A stretch of DNA of 20,352 bases from JAVBOW01 sp031551595 (GCA_031551595.1 JAVBNK010000008.1:1-20352), one strand, 5' to 3'; shown: positions 1 to 6,140, counted from the first letter of the stretch. Numbers and translations are program-made. The notes: generated by a model from the sequence alone, not told the origin.

Positions 1-17
1 CCTCGGGCGCTTTGAGT

Positions 18-860
18 TTACGCTGGGCCATGCTTGAATTTTTGACAGTTTCCGTAACGGGTGCGGTGGCACGTCCACTCGCGCTGGAACTGAATCCAGT
101 CCTGCGGCCGCTGCCCGGCCTCATCGCGGTAGAGCATACCCATTGGGAAGAATCCGGCTCTCCAGGCTTCTTCCATACGTTTGAGTACCTTTTCCTGCGT
201 ATCGCCACGGTAACCGCACAAGACATAGCATCCCAACACATTGCTCGATCGGGTAAACCCGGCATCGAGCAACATCCTGCCGGCCGCCTGGAGCGGAGCC
301 AGGTCATTCGGGGTGTCGTAGGCCATGAAAAGGGATTTGGGTTTGAGGCTGCGCAGTCGTCGGGCCATTTCAGGGGTAAGCAATGCCGCCTCCAGGCCGC
401 CTACGAACTGAGGCTTCTCGGGTTGGCGGGCAAGCATCCCGAAAACGGCATCGATATGACCGGGGGAGCAGGCCAGCAGGTTGTCGTCCGTCAGAATCCA
501 CCCGTCGCGCACCGGCAGTTCCCGCAATACGCCGCCTTCCCGTTTGGGCACCGAACAGAACCAGCAACCACGGTTCGGACAGCCACGGGAGGTAATGACA
601 TACCCATCTTTCATATACATACCGGGTACGAACTCCCCGCCGGGTTCATTGTACGCCGGCCCGCCCACCTTCGTGGGTGCAACGACCGACCAGAACCGGG
701 CGGCTTGCTCGGCCCAGGCTTTGTCCCAGGAGAAGGCGACGGAGATATGCACCTCGTCCGCGTCATCCCGGAGTGTGGGCAACGCACGGATGCGCACCAG
801 ATCATCTGTAGGCGTGGCGTTGGTCTTCGACGGAAAAACCCGGATGATGCGTTTTCCCAT
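18..860 (-). CDS. Radical-SAM-like phage protein (280 aa)
   Basis: The protein carries the segment TSRGCPNRGCWFC about one third of the way in. It resembles the iron-sulfur cluster loop of radical SAM enzymes (usual spacing CX3CX2C), but the spacing here is CX4CX2C. Radical SAM enzymes cleave S-adenosylmethionine with a [4Fe-4S] cluster to make a radical; the substrate cannot be told from sequence. Downstream segments such as FVGGLEAALLTPEMARRLRSL and NVLGCYVLCGYRGDT fit the alternating helix/strand pattern of the TIM-barrel half. The ATG at 858-860 overlaps the stop of the upstream gene by one base (TAATG), which fixes the start. The reading frame is open upstream to 1157, but that part lies over the neighbouring gene and looks like a shadow. 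The first 17 bases of the window, after the stop, hold nothing recognisable. Fold moderately sure, function unknown. Confidence 0.7.
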   Translation of the reverse strand: MGKRIIRVFPSKTNATPTDDLVRIRALPTLRDDADEVHISVAFSWDKAWAEQAARFWSVVAPTKVGGPAYNEPGGEFVPGMYMKDGYVITSRGCPNRGCWFCSVPKREGGVLRELPVRDGWILTDDNLLACSPGHIDAVFGMLARQPEKPQFVGGLEAALLTPEMARRLRSLKPKSLFMAYDTPNDLAPLQAAGRMLLDAGFTRSSNVLGCYVLCGYRGDTQEKVLKRMEEAWRAGFFPMGMLYRDEAGQRPQDWIQFQREWTCHRTRYGNCQKFKHGPA

Positions 861-1294
861 TACCCGATCCGGATGATGATGTTTTTCTGGCCGGTCAGTT
901 TGACCAGCAGCGCTTCGAGGGTGGCCTTCGAGTCGGTCACCCGTCCCTTGATCGTGTTCTTTCCCACGATAATGCAGCCCGCCGAGCTTGCCTCGCTGGA
1001 CCCTGCGTGAATCAGGATGCCCAGAAAATGGGGAACCTTGTGAAGCGTAGGCAGCACCCGTTTGAATTTTGGGCTGCGCTCCAGCGTGATTTTGTATTCC
1101 CCGGCCGGGATAGCGGTCCGGGCGTAGACCTTTTCCCTGCACCGGCAGGCCACCCATTTCGGGGTGTCCGGACAGACGGTCGGCAGGATGCGGACTTTAT
1201 CCTCGATGGTGTTGCAGAACCACACCCCGTCGATAAACAGGTCGCCAACGGTATAGGTTTCGCCCTTGAATTTGCGTTTGAGCAGGAGTTCCAT
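860..1294 (-). CDS. DUF5675-like protein
   Basis: A protein of about 144 residues with the pattern I associate with DUF5675, a family common in Bacteroidota phages: MELLLKRKFKGETYTVGDL, an FCNTIEDK-like segment, TAIPAGEYKITLERSPKFKR, then LGILIHAGSSEASSAGCIIVG. The last segment (IHAG, then SAGC 7 residues on) looks like the His/Cys arrangement of YkuD-type L,D-transpeptidase folds, so a cell-wall role is possible but is inference only. I chose the ATG at 1294 because homologs as I recall them begin near MELxLKR. In-frame ATGs at 1318 and 1315 would add 7-8 residues. It ends by overlapping the start of the radical-SAM-like gene by one base, so the two are probably translationally coupled. It lies 67 bases after the methyltransferase stop. 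Confidence 0.65.
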   Translation of the reverse strand: MELLLKRKFKGETYTVGDLFIDGVWFCNTIEDKVRILPTVCPDTPKWVACRCREKVYARTAIPAGEYKITLERSPKFKRVLPTLHKVPHFLGILIHAGSSEASSAGCIIVGKNTIKGRVTDSKATLEALLVKLTGQKNIIIRIG

Positions 1295-1361
1295 GATGAT
1301 GATGTTAGGGTACATCATCAAATAGACTATCCGATGGACGACTGTTTTGAAAAAAGGACGC

Positions 1362-4235
1362 CTATCGGCGCCCTTCCATCTGGTTTATAGCTCTGAATAT
1401 TTGCAAAACCACTTGCGGCACAACTGCATTGCCGAGTGCTTTTACGGACTCGTTTCTCCATTTTGAAAAGGTGATACCAACCAGTCCATGGGAAGCCCCA
1501 TCATTTCCGAAACAAAGAGGGGATTGAGTTGGGAACTCTTCCCAGCCTCGCGGCTCACCAAATGGTTCAGTTCCGTGCGCGGCGTGCCGTCCTTCATGTC
1601 TTTCGTCGTCCCCGCATTGCGGCAACTGGCCGTCGGCGTGGGCCACATCCGACCGTGCATCCTCAGATAAAAACCCGGCATTTGCTTCTGCAGGTTGAAC
1701 CGCTCGATCTCCTGCCGGGAGGCGATCCGTACCTCGCCCCTGGCCGCCATCTGCGCATACTCTGCAGGGTTCGGGATCCGGGTATCTCCCCGGTATTTCT
1801 CCGACCGTATCGCCGCTGTCGCCGTGGGTGTACCCAACATGACCGTATCCCCCGGGATTACCGGTGTTCCATCTTCCCGGGGTTCCGGCACAGGTTCCGG
1901 AAGCATCCCGTTCACGGCCATCGCTGTCAACCCTTTTCCCATCTGGCTGTCCGGATTGTAGGTCTTGTTGTAGTTGTACCCCTCCCCCGCACTGGGGGTC
2001 GGTAGCATTTCGCCGTAGACGATCTGGCTGGTCAGGGTGTTGTACCTCGTCCCGCAACGGTAACCGTTCCGTTCCGCTCTCGCCCGCACTGCTTCCGGGG
2101 ATTCGCAATGCTGAACCGCCGTGGGGGTAATCAGCAGTCCACACATATCCTTGGGGCTTGCTCCCTGAGCCATGGCAGTAAGTTGCTCGGCCAGGTTGCC
2201 CGGTGGTACAGTTTTGCGTCCAATGCTGTGGCGGTACTGCGAGCGCCGCTGCAAGGCTTCCCCGCTCCGTTGGTTGATGTCCGTTGCACAGGGAGTCATC
2301 AGCAAGCCGAATTTCAACTCCGCCTGCAAGCGGGCTTCCTTCGCCTCCTCCTCTGTGTTGAAAGATCCGAGAAAATGGTACTTGTTCTTGATGTAAATCT
2401 TGGCGACCCATTTGTTTCGACTCTTCATCATGTGAACCCCCGTCCCTTTGCAACGATTGTGGCCATTCACCCAATGCTCCACAAACCTTAAATTCTGTTT
2501 GCGATTGTCCAGCTTGTTGCGATTGATATGGTCTATCTCTTCTCCTTTCGCCGCACTCATAATAATTCTGTGCATCAGAACGCTTGTCCGGGACTTTGGA
2601 TTTGCCGGGTTTATTATCGTTCGGTAAACGTATCCGGTTTTCATTACCCGCCATTTCCATTGACTTAGGAGAAGAAAATATTCCTCGTCCACCATTATCT
2701 CCGTGCCTGCTGAAGTTTTTATTATACGCCACAAACCAGGTGCGGTATCGCTGGTGCGGCGCGTTGACACCGCAAGCTGGAAGTACGAACGGTTGGACTT
2801 CGTAGCCCTCAGTTTCCAGGTCAGCGCACACCTGCTCGAAAACCATCCCGTCATTCCAATTAACGATGCCGAGAACGTTTTCGCCCAGGACGTAGCGAGG
2901 TCGGATTTCCCGAATTGCTCTAAGCATTTCGGGCCACAGGTAGCGGTCGTCCGCCGTACCTTTTCGCTTTCCGGCCTGGCTGAAGGGTTGGCAGTTGTGG
3001 ACTGCAATTCCGTTGGCTGTGTAAGATTCATCTGTTTGTACTCCAATATTGTAAACTGTTTGTATGCTGCCTTCCTCCACCGATTTCACCGTTTGCCACA
3101 CGAAGCCTCCCTCGTAATGGCCGAAGCGGTTGGTGTCGGCGACTATCACCCGGTAGGTCGGCCGTTTGCGGACTCTCTGTCCCTCCGCGATCCAACACCT
3201 GTTCACCGTGCCTTTGACGATGGTTACCGGCCGTTTGAAGCAATCCCTGGCGACCTGAGCCATCCCGTAGGCCAACTCCTCGCTCAGAGTCGCCACGCTC
3301 ATCCTGCCGTTTTTGTCGGTATATCCGTCCGCATCCAGCCATCCGGAGAACAGGGCTTCCTTGAATTCGGATTTTAACTGAAAGCAGAGGCCCGTCAGCT
3401 TTTTGGTGTGGGCGTGCAATCCGAACTCCCGGACGAACGCGGCCAGTTCCGCCGAAGTGATCACAAGCTCCGCGACGCGCCCCTTGCCGGTGACTTTCGC
3501 CTGCAGGCCGGCCTCGTTGATCCTGGCGAGCAGGTCATCGGCCTGAAGGGGGTTGCAGCACAGGATCACGTCGTTTTTGCTCGTTCTGCCGATGGTGCTG
3601 GCCGAAATGTTTTTGTTACTCTTTTTATCGATACGCCAGCCGTTGCCCAGATACCGCCCGACCAGATACCAGAAGTACTTGTCCCGGTAGTCCAGGTGTC
3701 CCTCGAAGCAACGGAATCCGACCCGGCAACCCGGTTCAATATCCCGGGCCTCGACCCATTCGGGCGGGGCATACCGCTTTTTGATATCCTTTGAAAGCGT
3801 GAATTGTTTCCGTTTGACCCAAAACGGATGCTCGGGCGTGGTCGTCAGGGGGTCGAAGTCGCCGACACATTGAATCCTGAGCGTTTTTGCGCCCTCTTTG
3901 CTCATAACGGCATTAACCGGCATGAAGCGCCCCTCTTTGGTCAACGCCTGTTGGCCGATCCGTACCTGGTCGATATTCCGGTAGCCTTGATTCGTAAGCA
4001 CTTTCGTGCCTTTCACGAAGCAAGGGAAGCCGCCGGAGACGATGTCCACCCGGTCGCGCCACGGGGTAAAGTCGGTCTGCCTGATGTTCGAATAGCAGAC
4101 CGAATCGGGGAAATGATGTTTGAGGACTTTCTGGCAGAAGGGGTTGATCTCGCAATGGAAGACGTTTTGCCATCCGGCCCAGGCGGCGGCAAGATCCATT
4201 CCTCCCACACCTGAGAACAGGGAGCCGTGTTTCAT
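1362..4235 (-). CDS. Cytosine-C5 DNA methyltransferase with intein and HNH insertion
   Basis: Motif I (SLFSGVGGMDLA, residues 5-16) binds S-adenosylmethionine. Motif IV Pro-Cys is P71 joined after splicing to C415 (CQPFSQAGKRKG). Motif VI ENV is at 452-454, motif VIII QRYRTWFVA at 495-503 and motif X ALGNAVVPQVV near 933-943. These are the hallmarks of Dcm-type methyltransferases that methylate C5 of cytosine in DNA. Residues 72-414 are an intein. The stretch from about 502 to 645 is a second insertion that encodes an HNH/AP2 endonuclease in another frame. Residues 645-890, where the target-recognition region should be, are rich in G, H, D, R and Q and look partly like a shadow translation, because the +1 frame there has better coding character. 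The C-terminus (WEEFPTQSPLCFGNDGASHG, then KWRNESVKALGNA) looks genuine. No restriction enzyme lies nearby, so this is probably an orphan methylase, perhaps protecting phage DNA. It has no close promoter match; its transcript starts in the divergent gap 4236-4343. Confidence 0.85.
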   Translation of the reverse strand: MKHGSLFSGVGGMDLAAAWAGWQNVFHCEINPFCQKVLKHHFPDSVCYSNIRQTDFTPWRDRVDIVSGGFPCFVKGTKVLTNQGYRNIDQVRIGQQALTKEGRFMPVNAVMSKEGAKTLRIQCVGDFDPLTTTPEHPFWVKRKQFTLSKDIKKRYAPPEWVEARDIEPGCRVGFRCFEGHLDYRDKYFWYLVGRYLGNGWRIDKKSNKNISASTIGRTSKNDVILCCNPLQADDLLARINEAGLQAKVTGKGRVAELVITSAELAAFVREFGLHAHTKKLTGLCFQLKSEFKEALFSGWLDADGYTDKNGRMSVATLSEELAYGMAQVARDCFKRPVTIVKGTVNRCWIAEGQRVRKRPTYRVIVADTNRFGHYEGGFVWQTVKSVEEGSIQTVYNIGVQTDESYTANGIAVHNCQPFSQAGKRKGTADDRYLWPEMLRAIREIRPRYVLGENVLGIVNWNDGMVFEQVCADLETEGYEVQPFVLPACGVNAPHQRYRTWFVAYNKNFSRHGDNGGRGIFSSPKSMEMAGNENRIRLPNDNKPGKSKVPDKRSDAQNYYECGERRRDRPYQSQQAGQSQTEFKVCGALGEWPQSLQRDGGSHDEESKQMGRQDLHQEQVPFSRIFQHRGGGEGSPLAGGVEIRLADDSLCNGHQPTERGSLAAALAVPPQHWTQNCTTGQPGRATYCHGSGSKPQGYVWTADYPHGGSALRIPGSSAGESGTERLPLRDEVQHPDQPDRLRRNATDPQCGGGVQLQQDLQSGQPDGKRVDSDGRERDASGTCAGTPGRWNTGNPGGYGHVGYTHGDSGDTVGEIPGRYPDPEPCRVCADGGQGRGTDRLPAGDRAVQPAEANAGFLSEDARSDVAHADGQLPQCGDDERHEGRHAAHGTEPFGEPRGWEEFPTQSPLCFGNDGASHGLVGITFSKWRNESVKALGNAVVPQVVLQIFRAINQMEGRR
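1442..3046 (-). CDS. Overprinted open frame (534 codons) with TPTA repeats and HNH/AP2 domain
   Basis: This frame lies +1 relative to the methyltransferase and runs from the intein C-terminus to near the gene end. It reads like a protein. It has a Cys/Trp-rich head (TATCGPKCLEQF, GWFSSRCALTWKLRATKSNR), an HNH/AP2 endonuclease domain (about residues 106-248), several short repeats (LLITPTA, MLPTPSA, MLGTPTATA, MWPTPTAS), and the tail SQLNPLFVSEMMGLPMDWLV, which recalls methylase motif IX (xxLMGFPxxW). Over the last ~56 codons a hand count gives about 77% G/C at third positions in this frame against about 52% in the methyltransferase frame. I recall database proteins with the same head, repeats and tail, but those may themselves be overprints of methylase genes. 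The start is uncertain: MEYKQMNLTQ begins inside the intein. It could be a real companion protein, a product reached by frameshift, or a long spurious frame. Confidence 0.45.
   Translation of the reverse strand: MEYKQMNLTQPTELQSTTANPSARPESEKVRRTTATCGPKCLEQFGKSDLATSWAKTFSASLIGMTGWFSSRCALTWKLRATKSNRSYFQLAVSTRRTSDTAPGLWRIIKTSAGTEIMVDEEYFLLLSQWKWRVMKTGYVYRTIINPANPKSRTSVLMHRIIMSAAKGEEIDHINRNKLDNRKQNLRFVEHWVNGHNRCKGTGVHMMKSRNKWVAKIYIKNKYHFLGSFNTEEEAKEARLQAELKFGLLMTPCATDINQRSGEALQRRSQYRHSIGRKTVPPGNLAEQLTAMAQGASPKDMCGLLITPTAVQHCESPEAVRARAERNGYRCGTRYNTLTSQIVYGEMLPTPSAGEGYNYNKTYNPDSQMGKGLTAMAVNGMLPEPVPEPREDGTPVIPGDTVMLGTPTATAAIRSEKYRGDTRIPNPAEYAQMAARGEVRIASRQEIERFNLQKQMPGFYLRMHGRMWPTPTASCRNAGTTKDMKDGTPRTELNHLVSREAGKSSQLNPLFVSEMMGLPMDWLVSPFQNGETSP
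2303..2731 (-). mobile_element. HNH/AP2 homing-endonuclease domain inserted in the methyltransferase gene
   Basis: About 426-429 bases encode, in the +1 frame, a compact HNH endonuclease with an AP2-like DNA-binding tail: RIIKTSAGTEIMVDEEYF, LSQWKWRV, then EEIDHINRNKLDNRKQNLRF (HNH core), then NKWVAKIYIKNKYHFLGSF and TEEEAKEARLQAELKFG (AP2-like). The insertion is flanked by the near-identical hexamers GGTTTG (2732-2737 on this strand) and GGCTTG (2303-2308). It has no own stop codon, and the domain fills the whole insert, leaving no room for a group I intron core. Its length is a multiple of three, so both host frames continue. It falls at the codons for methylase motif VIII (TWFV). Exact borders are uncertain by a few bases. 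Confidence 0.75.
2994..4022 (-). mobile_element. Intein with LAGLIDADG-type homing endonuclease
   Basis: A 343-codon in-frame insertion. It starts with Cys72 (CFVKGTKVLTNQGYRNIDQV, block A), has a block B Thr-x-x-His (TPEH, residues 133-136), a block F/G end VYNIGVQTDESYTANGIAVHN, and then Cys415 as the +1 extein residue. All classical splicing residues are present (Cys1, TxxH, penultimate His, terminal Asn, +1 Cys), so it should be active. Two endonuclease motifs lie between the splicing blocks: LVGRYLGNGWR (191-201) and FSGWLDADGYT (296-306), which fits a bifunctional intein with a DOD-type homing endonuclease. Splicing would restore GGFP-CQPFS, the catalytic motif IV of the methyltransferase. 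Until splicing occurs the enzyme must be inactive because its nucleophile is the +1 residue. Confidence 0.93.
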
Positions 4236-4262
4236 TCGCTATTTTTTATTGCCATAGCAAAT

Positions 4263-4280
4263 AGGATTTTAGGCAATCCT
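4263..4280. repeat. Small inverted repeat in the divergent gap (4236-4343)
   Basis: AGGATT and AATCCT form a perfect 6-bp inverted repeat with a 6-base loop in the 108-base gap between the divergent methyltransferase and the plus-strand gene pair. It lies between the methyltransferase start and the -33 box of the plus-strand promoter, where an operator could act. It is short enough to be chance. On the minus strand I see only an imperfect -7-like TATTTG (about 4256-4261), so the methyltransferase promoter is not identified. Confidence 0.25.
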
Positions 4281-4292
4281 TAGTTTAATTTG

Positions 4293-4324
4293 TTTGCCGA
4301 GGCCGGTTGTTCGGTGTATTTTTG
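4293..4324 (+). promoter_or_regulatory. Bacteroidota-type promoter for the 4344-5352 gene pair
   Basis: TTTG at 4293-4296 and TATTTTTG at 4317-4324 are separated by 20 bases. This fits the Bacteroidota primary-sigma consensus (-33 TTTG, 19-20 nt, -7 TAnnTTTG). Transcription would begin near 4331, about a dozen bases before the ATG at 4344. It points away from the methyltransferase and supports a Bacteroidota host. Confidence 0.75.
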
Positions 4325-4343
4325 TCCTAAATTGATTGCAGGG

Positions 4344-4607
4344 ATGGGAAAGGTGAAGATTGAAATCGAAGTCGATCCGGTGATGGCCGTGTTGACGATG
4401 GGGATTGTCAAAGGATTATTCCCCGACATGATGGCCGTGATCAAGAAGGCGGTTCCGGGTGGAGAAACCACGGTTCAGGGGTTGAGCGACCATGACGCAC
4501 AACGGATGGAGGAAGTGTTGGACGAGATACTTACGAAGTGTCTGGAACAGTCGCCGATCAAGATTGTTCAAAAAATTCAGGTCGAGAAAAAGGGTGGTGT
4601 GAATTAG
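4344..4607 (+). CDS. Hypothetical protein (87 aa)
   Basis: I do not recognise this protein. It begins MGKVKIEIEVDPVMAVLTMG and has an amphipathic, Met-rich stretch (KGLFPDMMAVIKKAVPGG), a charged helix (DAQRMEEVLDEILTKCLEQ) and a basic tail (KIVQKIQVEKKGG). The segment VMAVLTMGIVKGLFP is mildly hydrophobic, but I would not call it a membrane helix. I prefer the ATG at 4344 to the upstream one at 4290, because 4290 lies upstream of the predicted transcription start. Its TAG stop at 4605-4607 is one base before the TTG start of the next gene, so the two are probably co-translated. It sits first in the plus-strand pair. Confidence 0.65.
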   Translation: MGKVKIEIEVDPVMAVLTMGIVKGLFPDMMAVIKKAVPGGETTVQGLSDHDAQRMEEVLDEILTKCLEQSPIKIVQKIQVEKKGGVN

Positions 4608-4608
4608 A

Positions 4609-5352
4609 TTGGCGGATGCCACTGCAAATAAAATTCATTACCTTTACCCGACAAATGACGAAATACGAAACCCTGTTGAGATGAAAGACACCTCTGGCCA
4701 GTTCAACTATTATTTCATAGAGTCCGGGATCATCAGTCGGGTGCCTCTCTTGAAGAATGACGACAAGGTTGATCCGGAAGGGATCGACTTTTTGTACAAC
4801 GAGGAAACGGTTGCCGACGATTACGTGGCCCATCTGCGAGCCGGAATGCCTTTTGCATCCCCTAATATGAATGTCGATATCCTGTTCCTGGAAGGGTTTT
4901 ATGTGTTTTCGGGCAGGGTGCGGGAGGCGTTAATGAAGCATATGCCCATTAAATGCCTCCAACTTGTCGAAGCGAAAATCCGTTGGAAAAAGAAAATATT
5001 CGATAACTTCTGGATTGCCAACGTACACCAAACCCTCCGGGCATTCGATGAGAAACAAAGCGATTTCCGAAAAAAGAATCGTGATGATGAATGGGTTGGG
5101 ACCAAGAGAATCGTTTTGGACAAGGCTCTGTTATCGCGTATCCCCCTGGAGGAACGGTTAGCGTTTGAGGCGAAAGAAGATTGCCAGTTTATCCTCTATC
5201 ACGAGTCCGTCGTAGAGATTATCAGGTCGCTCAATCTGGTGGGAATGCAGTTTATTCCTGTGGAGGAGTGGCGGGACTCTTCCTGTTTCCGGGAAGCCCT
5301 GACCGGCTTGAAAGAACATTCTGGCAGATCAAAGTTTAATGCTGGAGGGTGA
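4609..5352 (+). CDS. Imm11/Imm43 (DUF1629)-like immunity protein candidate
   Basis: A soluble protein of 247 residues. The middle and C-terminal half fit my recollection of DUF1629-type immunity proteins: VDILFLEGFYVFSGRVREAL, IKCLQLVEAKI, then WIANVHQTLRAFDEKQSDF (resembling the 'N V xxx L D xx S xF' segment), RIVLDKALLSRIP, and a final ESVVEIIRSLNLVGMQFIPVEEW (the 'L.G..F.P.E' ending). Such proteins neutralise polymorphic or contact-dependent toxins in the cytoplasm. No toxin is visible in the window. The frame starts at TTG 4609, one base after the previous stop; the first in-frame ATG is at 4681 (residue 25). Its 3' end overlaps the convergent gene 5336-5989 by 17 bases. Its orientation is opposite to nearly all neighbours, as expected for a moron gene. 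The family call is from pattern memory only. Confidence 0.5.
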   Translation: MADATANKIHYLYPTNDEIRNPVEMKDTSGQFNYYFIESGIISRVPLLKNDDKVDPEGIDFLYNEETVADDYVAHLRAGMPFASPNMNVDILFLEGFYVFSGRVREALMKHMPIKCLQLVEAKIRWKKKIFDNFWIANVHQTLRAFDEKQSDFRKKNRDDEWVGTKRIVLDKALLSRIPLEERLAFEAKEDCQFILYHESVVEIIRSLNLVGMQFIPVEEWRDSSCFREALTGLKEHSGRSKFNAGG

Positions 5353-5989
5353 TATACTCCGAGTATCGGATTTCCACGTAGGGGTTGTCTGAGGAGATCG
5401 TTTGGTGTATTGCTTCGACCTTTCGCCAGAAGAGCCATTTGCGACGATATTCGATCCAAACGGCCTGCCGTAGGGTCACGCTCAGATGGACGCTGCCCCT
5501 CAGCGTATCGTTTTCAATGACCCCCCTGACCCGGATATAGGGGGTTTGCATGGCCACCGTTTTGACATAGACCGGAACCGTATCCCGGATAATGATTGAG
5601 TCCCGCACGGGTGCGCTGACCGGGACATCGACCGTCAATGCGTGTTTCGCCGCGGCTTGAAGGTTGCGCACCTTGACTCCGAGCCGTTTGATCTCGGCCA
5701 GGTCTTCGGCCCGGTACCGCCTAAATTCACCGAGATTCAGGCGAAGGGCGTGCGCGTCGAGGGCCATCGTCGTCGAATCGACCTGCATCCGTTTGATTTG
5801 CGAGAGCAACGCTTCGGTGTTGGATCGCTGCCTGTCCCTCTCGGCGGCCAGCATTTTGTACAGGTTGTACAGTTGAACGACGGCCAGTACCAGCAGGACG
5901 AGGGAGGCAACGAGCCACAGGGTCGCTTTATGCTTTCCGAACGGATTGGGCGGGAATAAACCAAACATATTCGTCAAGGTATTTTTCAT
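5336..5989 (-). CDS. Membrane-anchored coiled-coil protein, DUF6549-like
   Basis: The 217-residue protein has a short cytoplasmic head, one hydrophobic helix (ATLWLVASLVLLVLAVVQLY, about residues 22-41), a long charged coiled-coil-like stretch (about 45-115) and a C-terminal domain ending WLFWRKVEAIHQTISSDNPY, then VEIRYSEYITL. That ending resembles the DUF6549/DUF6808 group I associate with Bacteroidota phages and lysis-region neighbourhoods. The layout (N-terminal anchor, coiled coil, exposed C-terminal domain) would suit a spanin-like or accessory lysis protein, but no lysis motif is seen. The first ATG (5989) overlaps the upstream small gene by 62 bases; a second ATG, at 5968 (MFGLFPP), would reduce this to 41. 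The 3' end overlaps the convergent plus-strand gene. Confidence 0.65.
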   Translation of the reverse strand: MKNTLTNMFGLFPPNPFGKHKATLWLVASLVLLVLAVVQLYNLYKMLAAERDRQRSNTEALLSQIKRMQVDSTTMALDAHALRLNLGEFRRYRAEDLAEIKRLGVKVRNLQAAAKHALTVDVPVSAPVRDSIIIRDTVPVYVKTVAMQTPYIRVRGVIENDTLRGSVHLSVTLRQAVWIEYRRKWLFWRKVEAIHQTISSDNPYVEIRYSEYITLQH

Positions 5990-6140
5990 CCAGCCTCACC
6001 ATGTATCCCGGGAGCCTGCGGGCGGGGTCGGTCAGGCATTCGAGGACCACGCCTCGCCGTTGGGCTATCCCGTCGAGTTTCAATGCAGAAAGTTCCGGAG
6101 ACGTTTCGATTGTTATTTTGCTTGCTTCGGTAATCATCAT
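5928..6140 (-). CDS. Small hypothetical phage protein (70 aa)
   Basis: The protein starts MMITEASKITIETSPELSAL and ends DEYVWFIPAQSVRKA. It is mixed alpha/beta in appearance, with no membrane helix or cysteines. The segment RRGVVLECLTDPARRLPGYMVRLDEKYL looks like the strands of a small barrel, but I recognise no family. Two adjacent ATGs (6140, 6137) follow a CCACAGG sequence. The frame is open upstream to 6347, but that part is rich in R, Q and H and lies over another gene, so I exclude it. It overlaps the next gene's start, as is usual in this cluster. Confidence 0.6.
   Translation of the reverse strand: MMITEASKITIETSPELSALKLDGIAQRRGVVLECLTDPARRLPGYMVRLDEKYLDEYVWFIPAQSVRKA

Noticed and set aside
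12..1010. A 332-codon plus-strand frame over the radical-SAM-like and DUF5675-like genes
   Set aside because: It is antisense to two well-supported genes and its protein has no motif or sensible composition.
861..1157. N-terminal extension of the radical-SAM-like protein
   Set aside because: It overlaps the DUF5675-like gene in another frame and is rich in G, R and H; the TAATG overlap gives a natural start at 860.
2303..2731. Group I intron carrying the HNH endonuclease
   Set aside because: The HNH/AP2 domain fills nearly the whole insert, leaving no space for a catalytic intron core, and both host frames continue through it.
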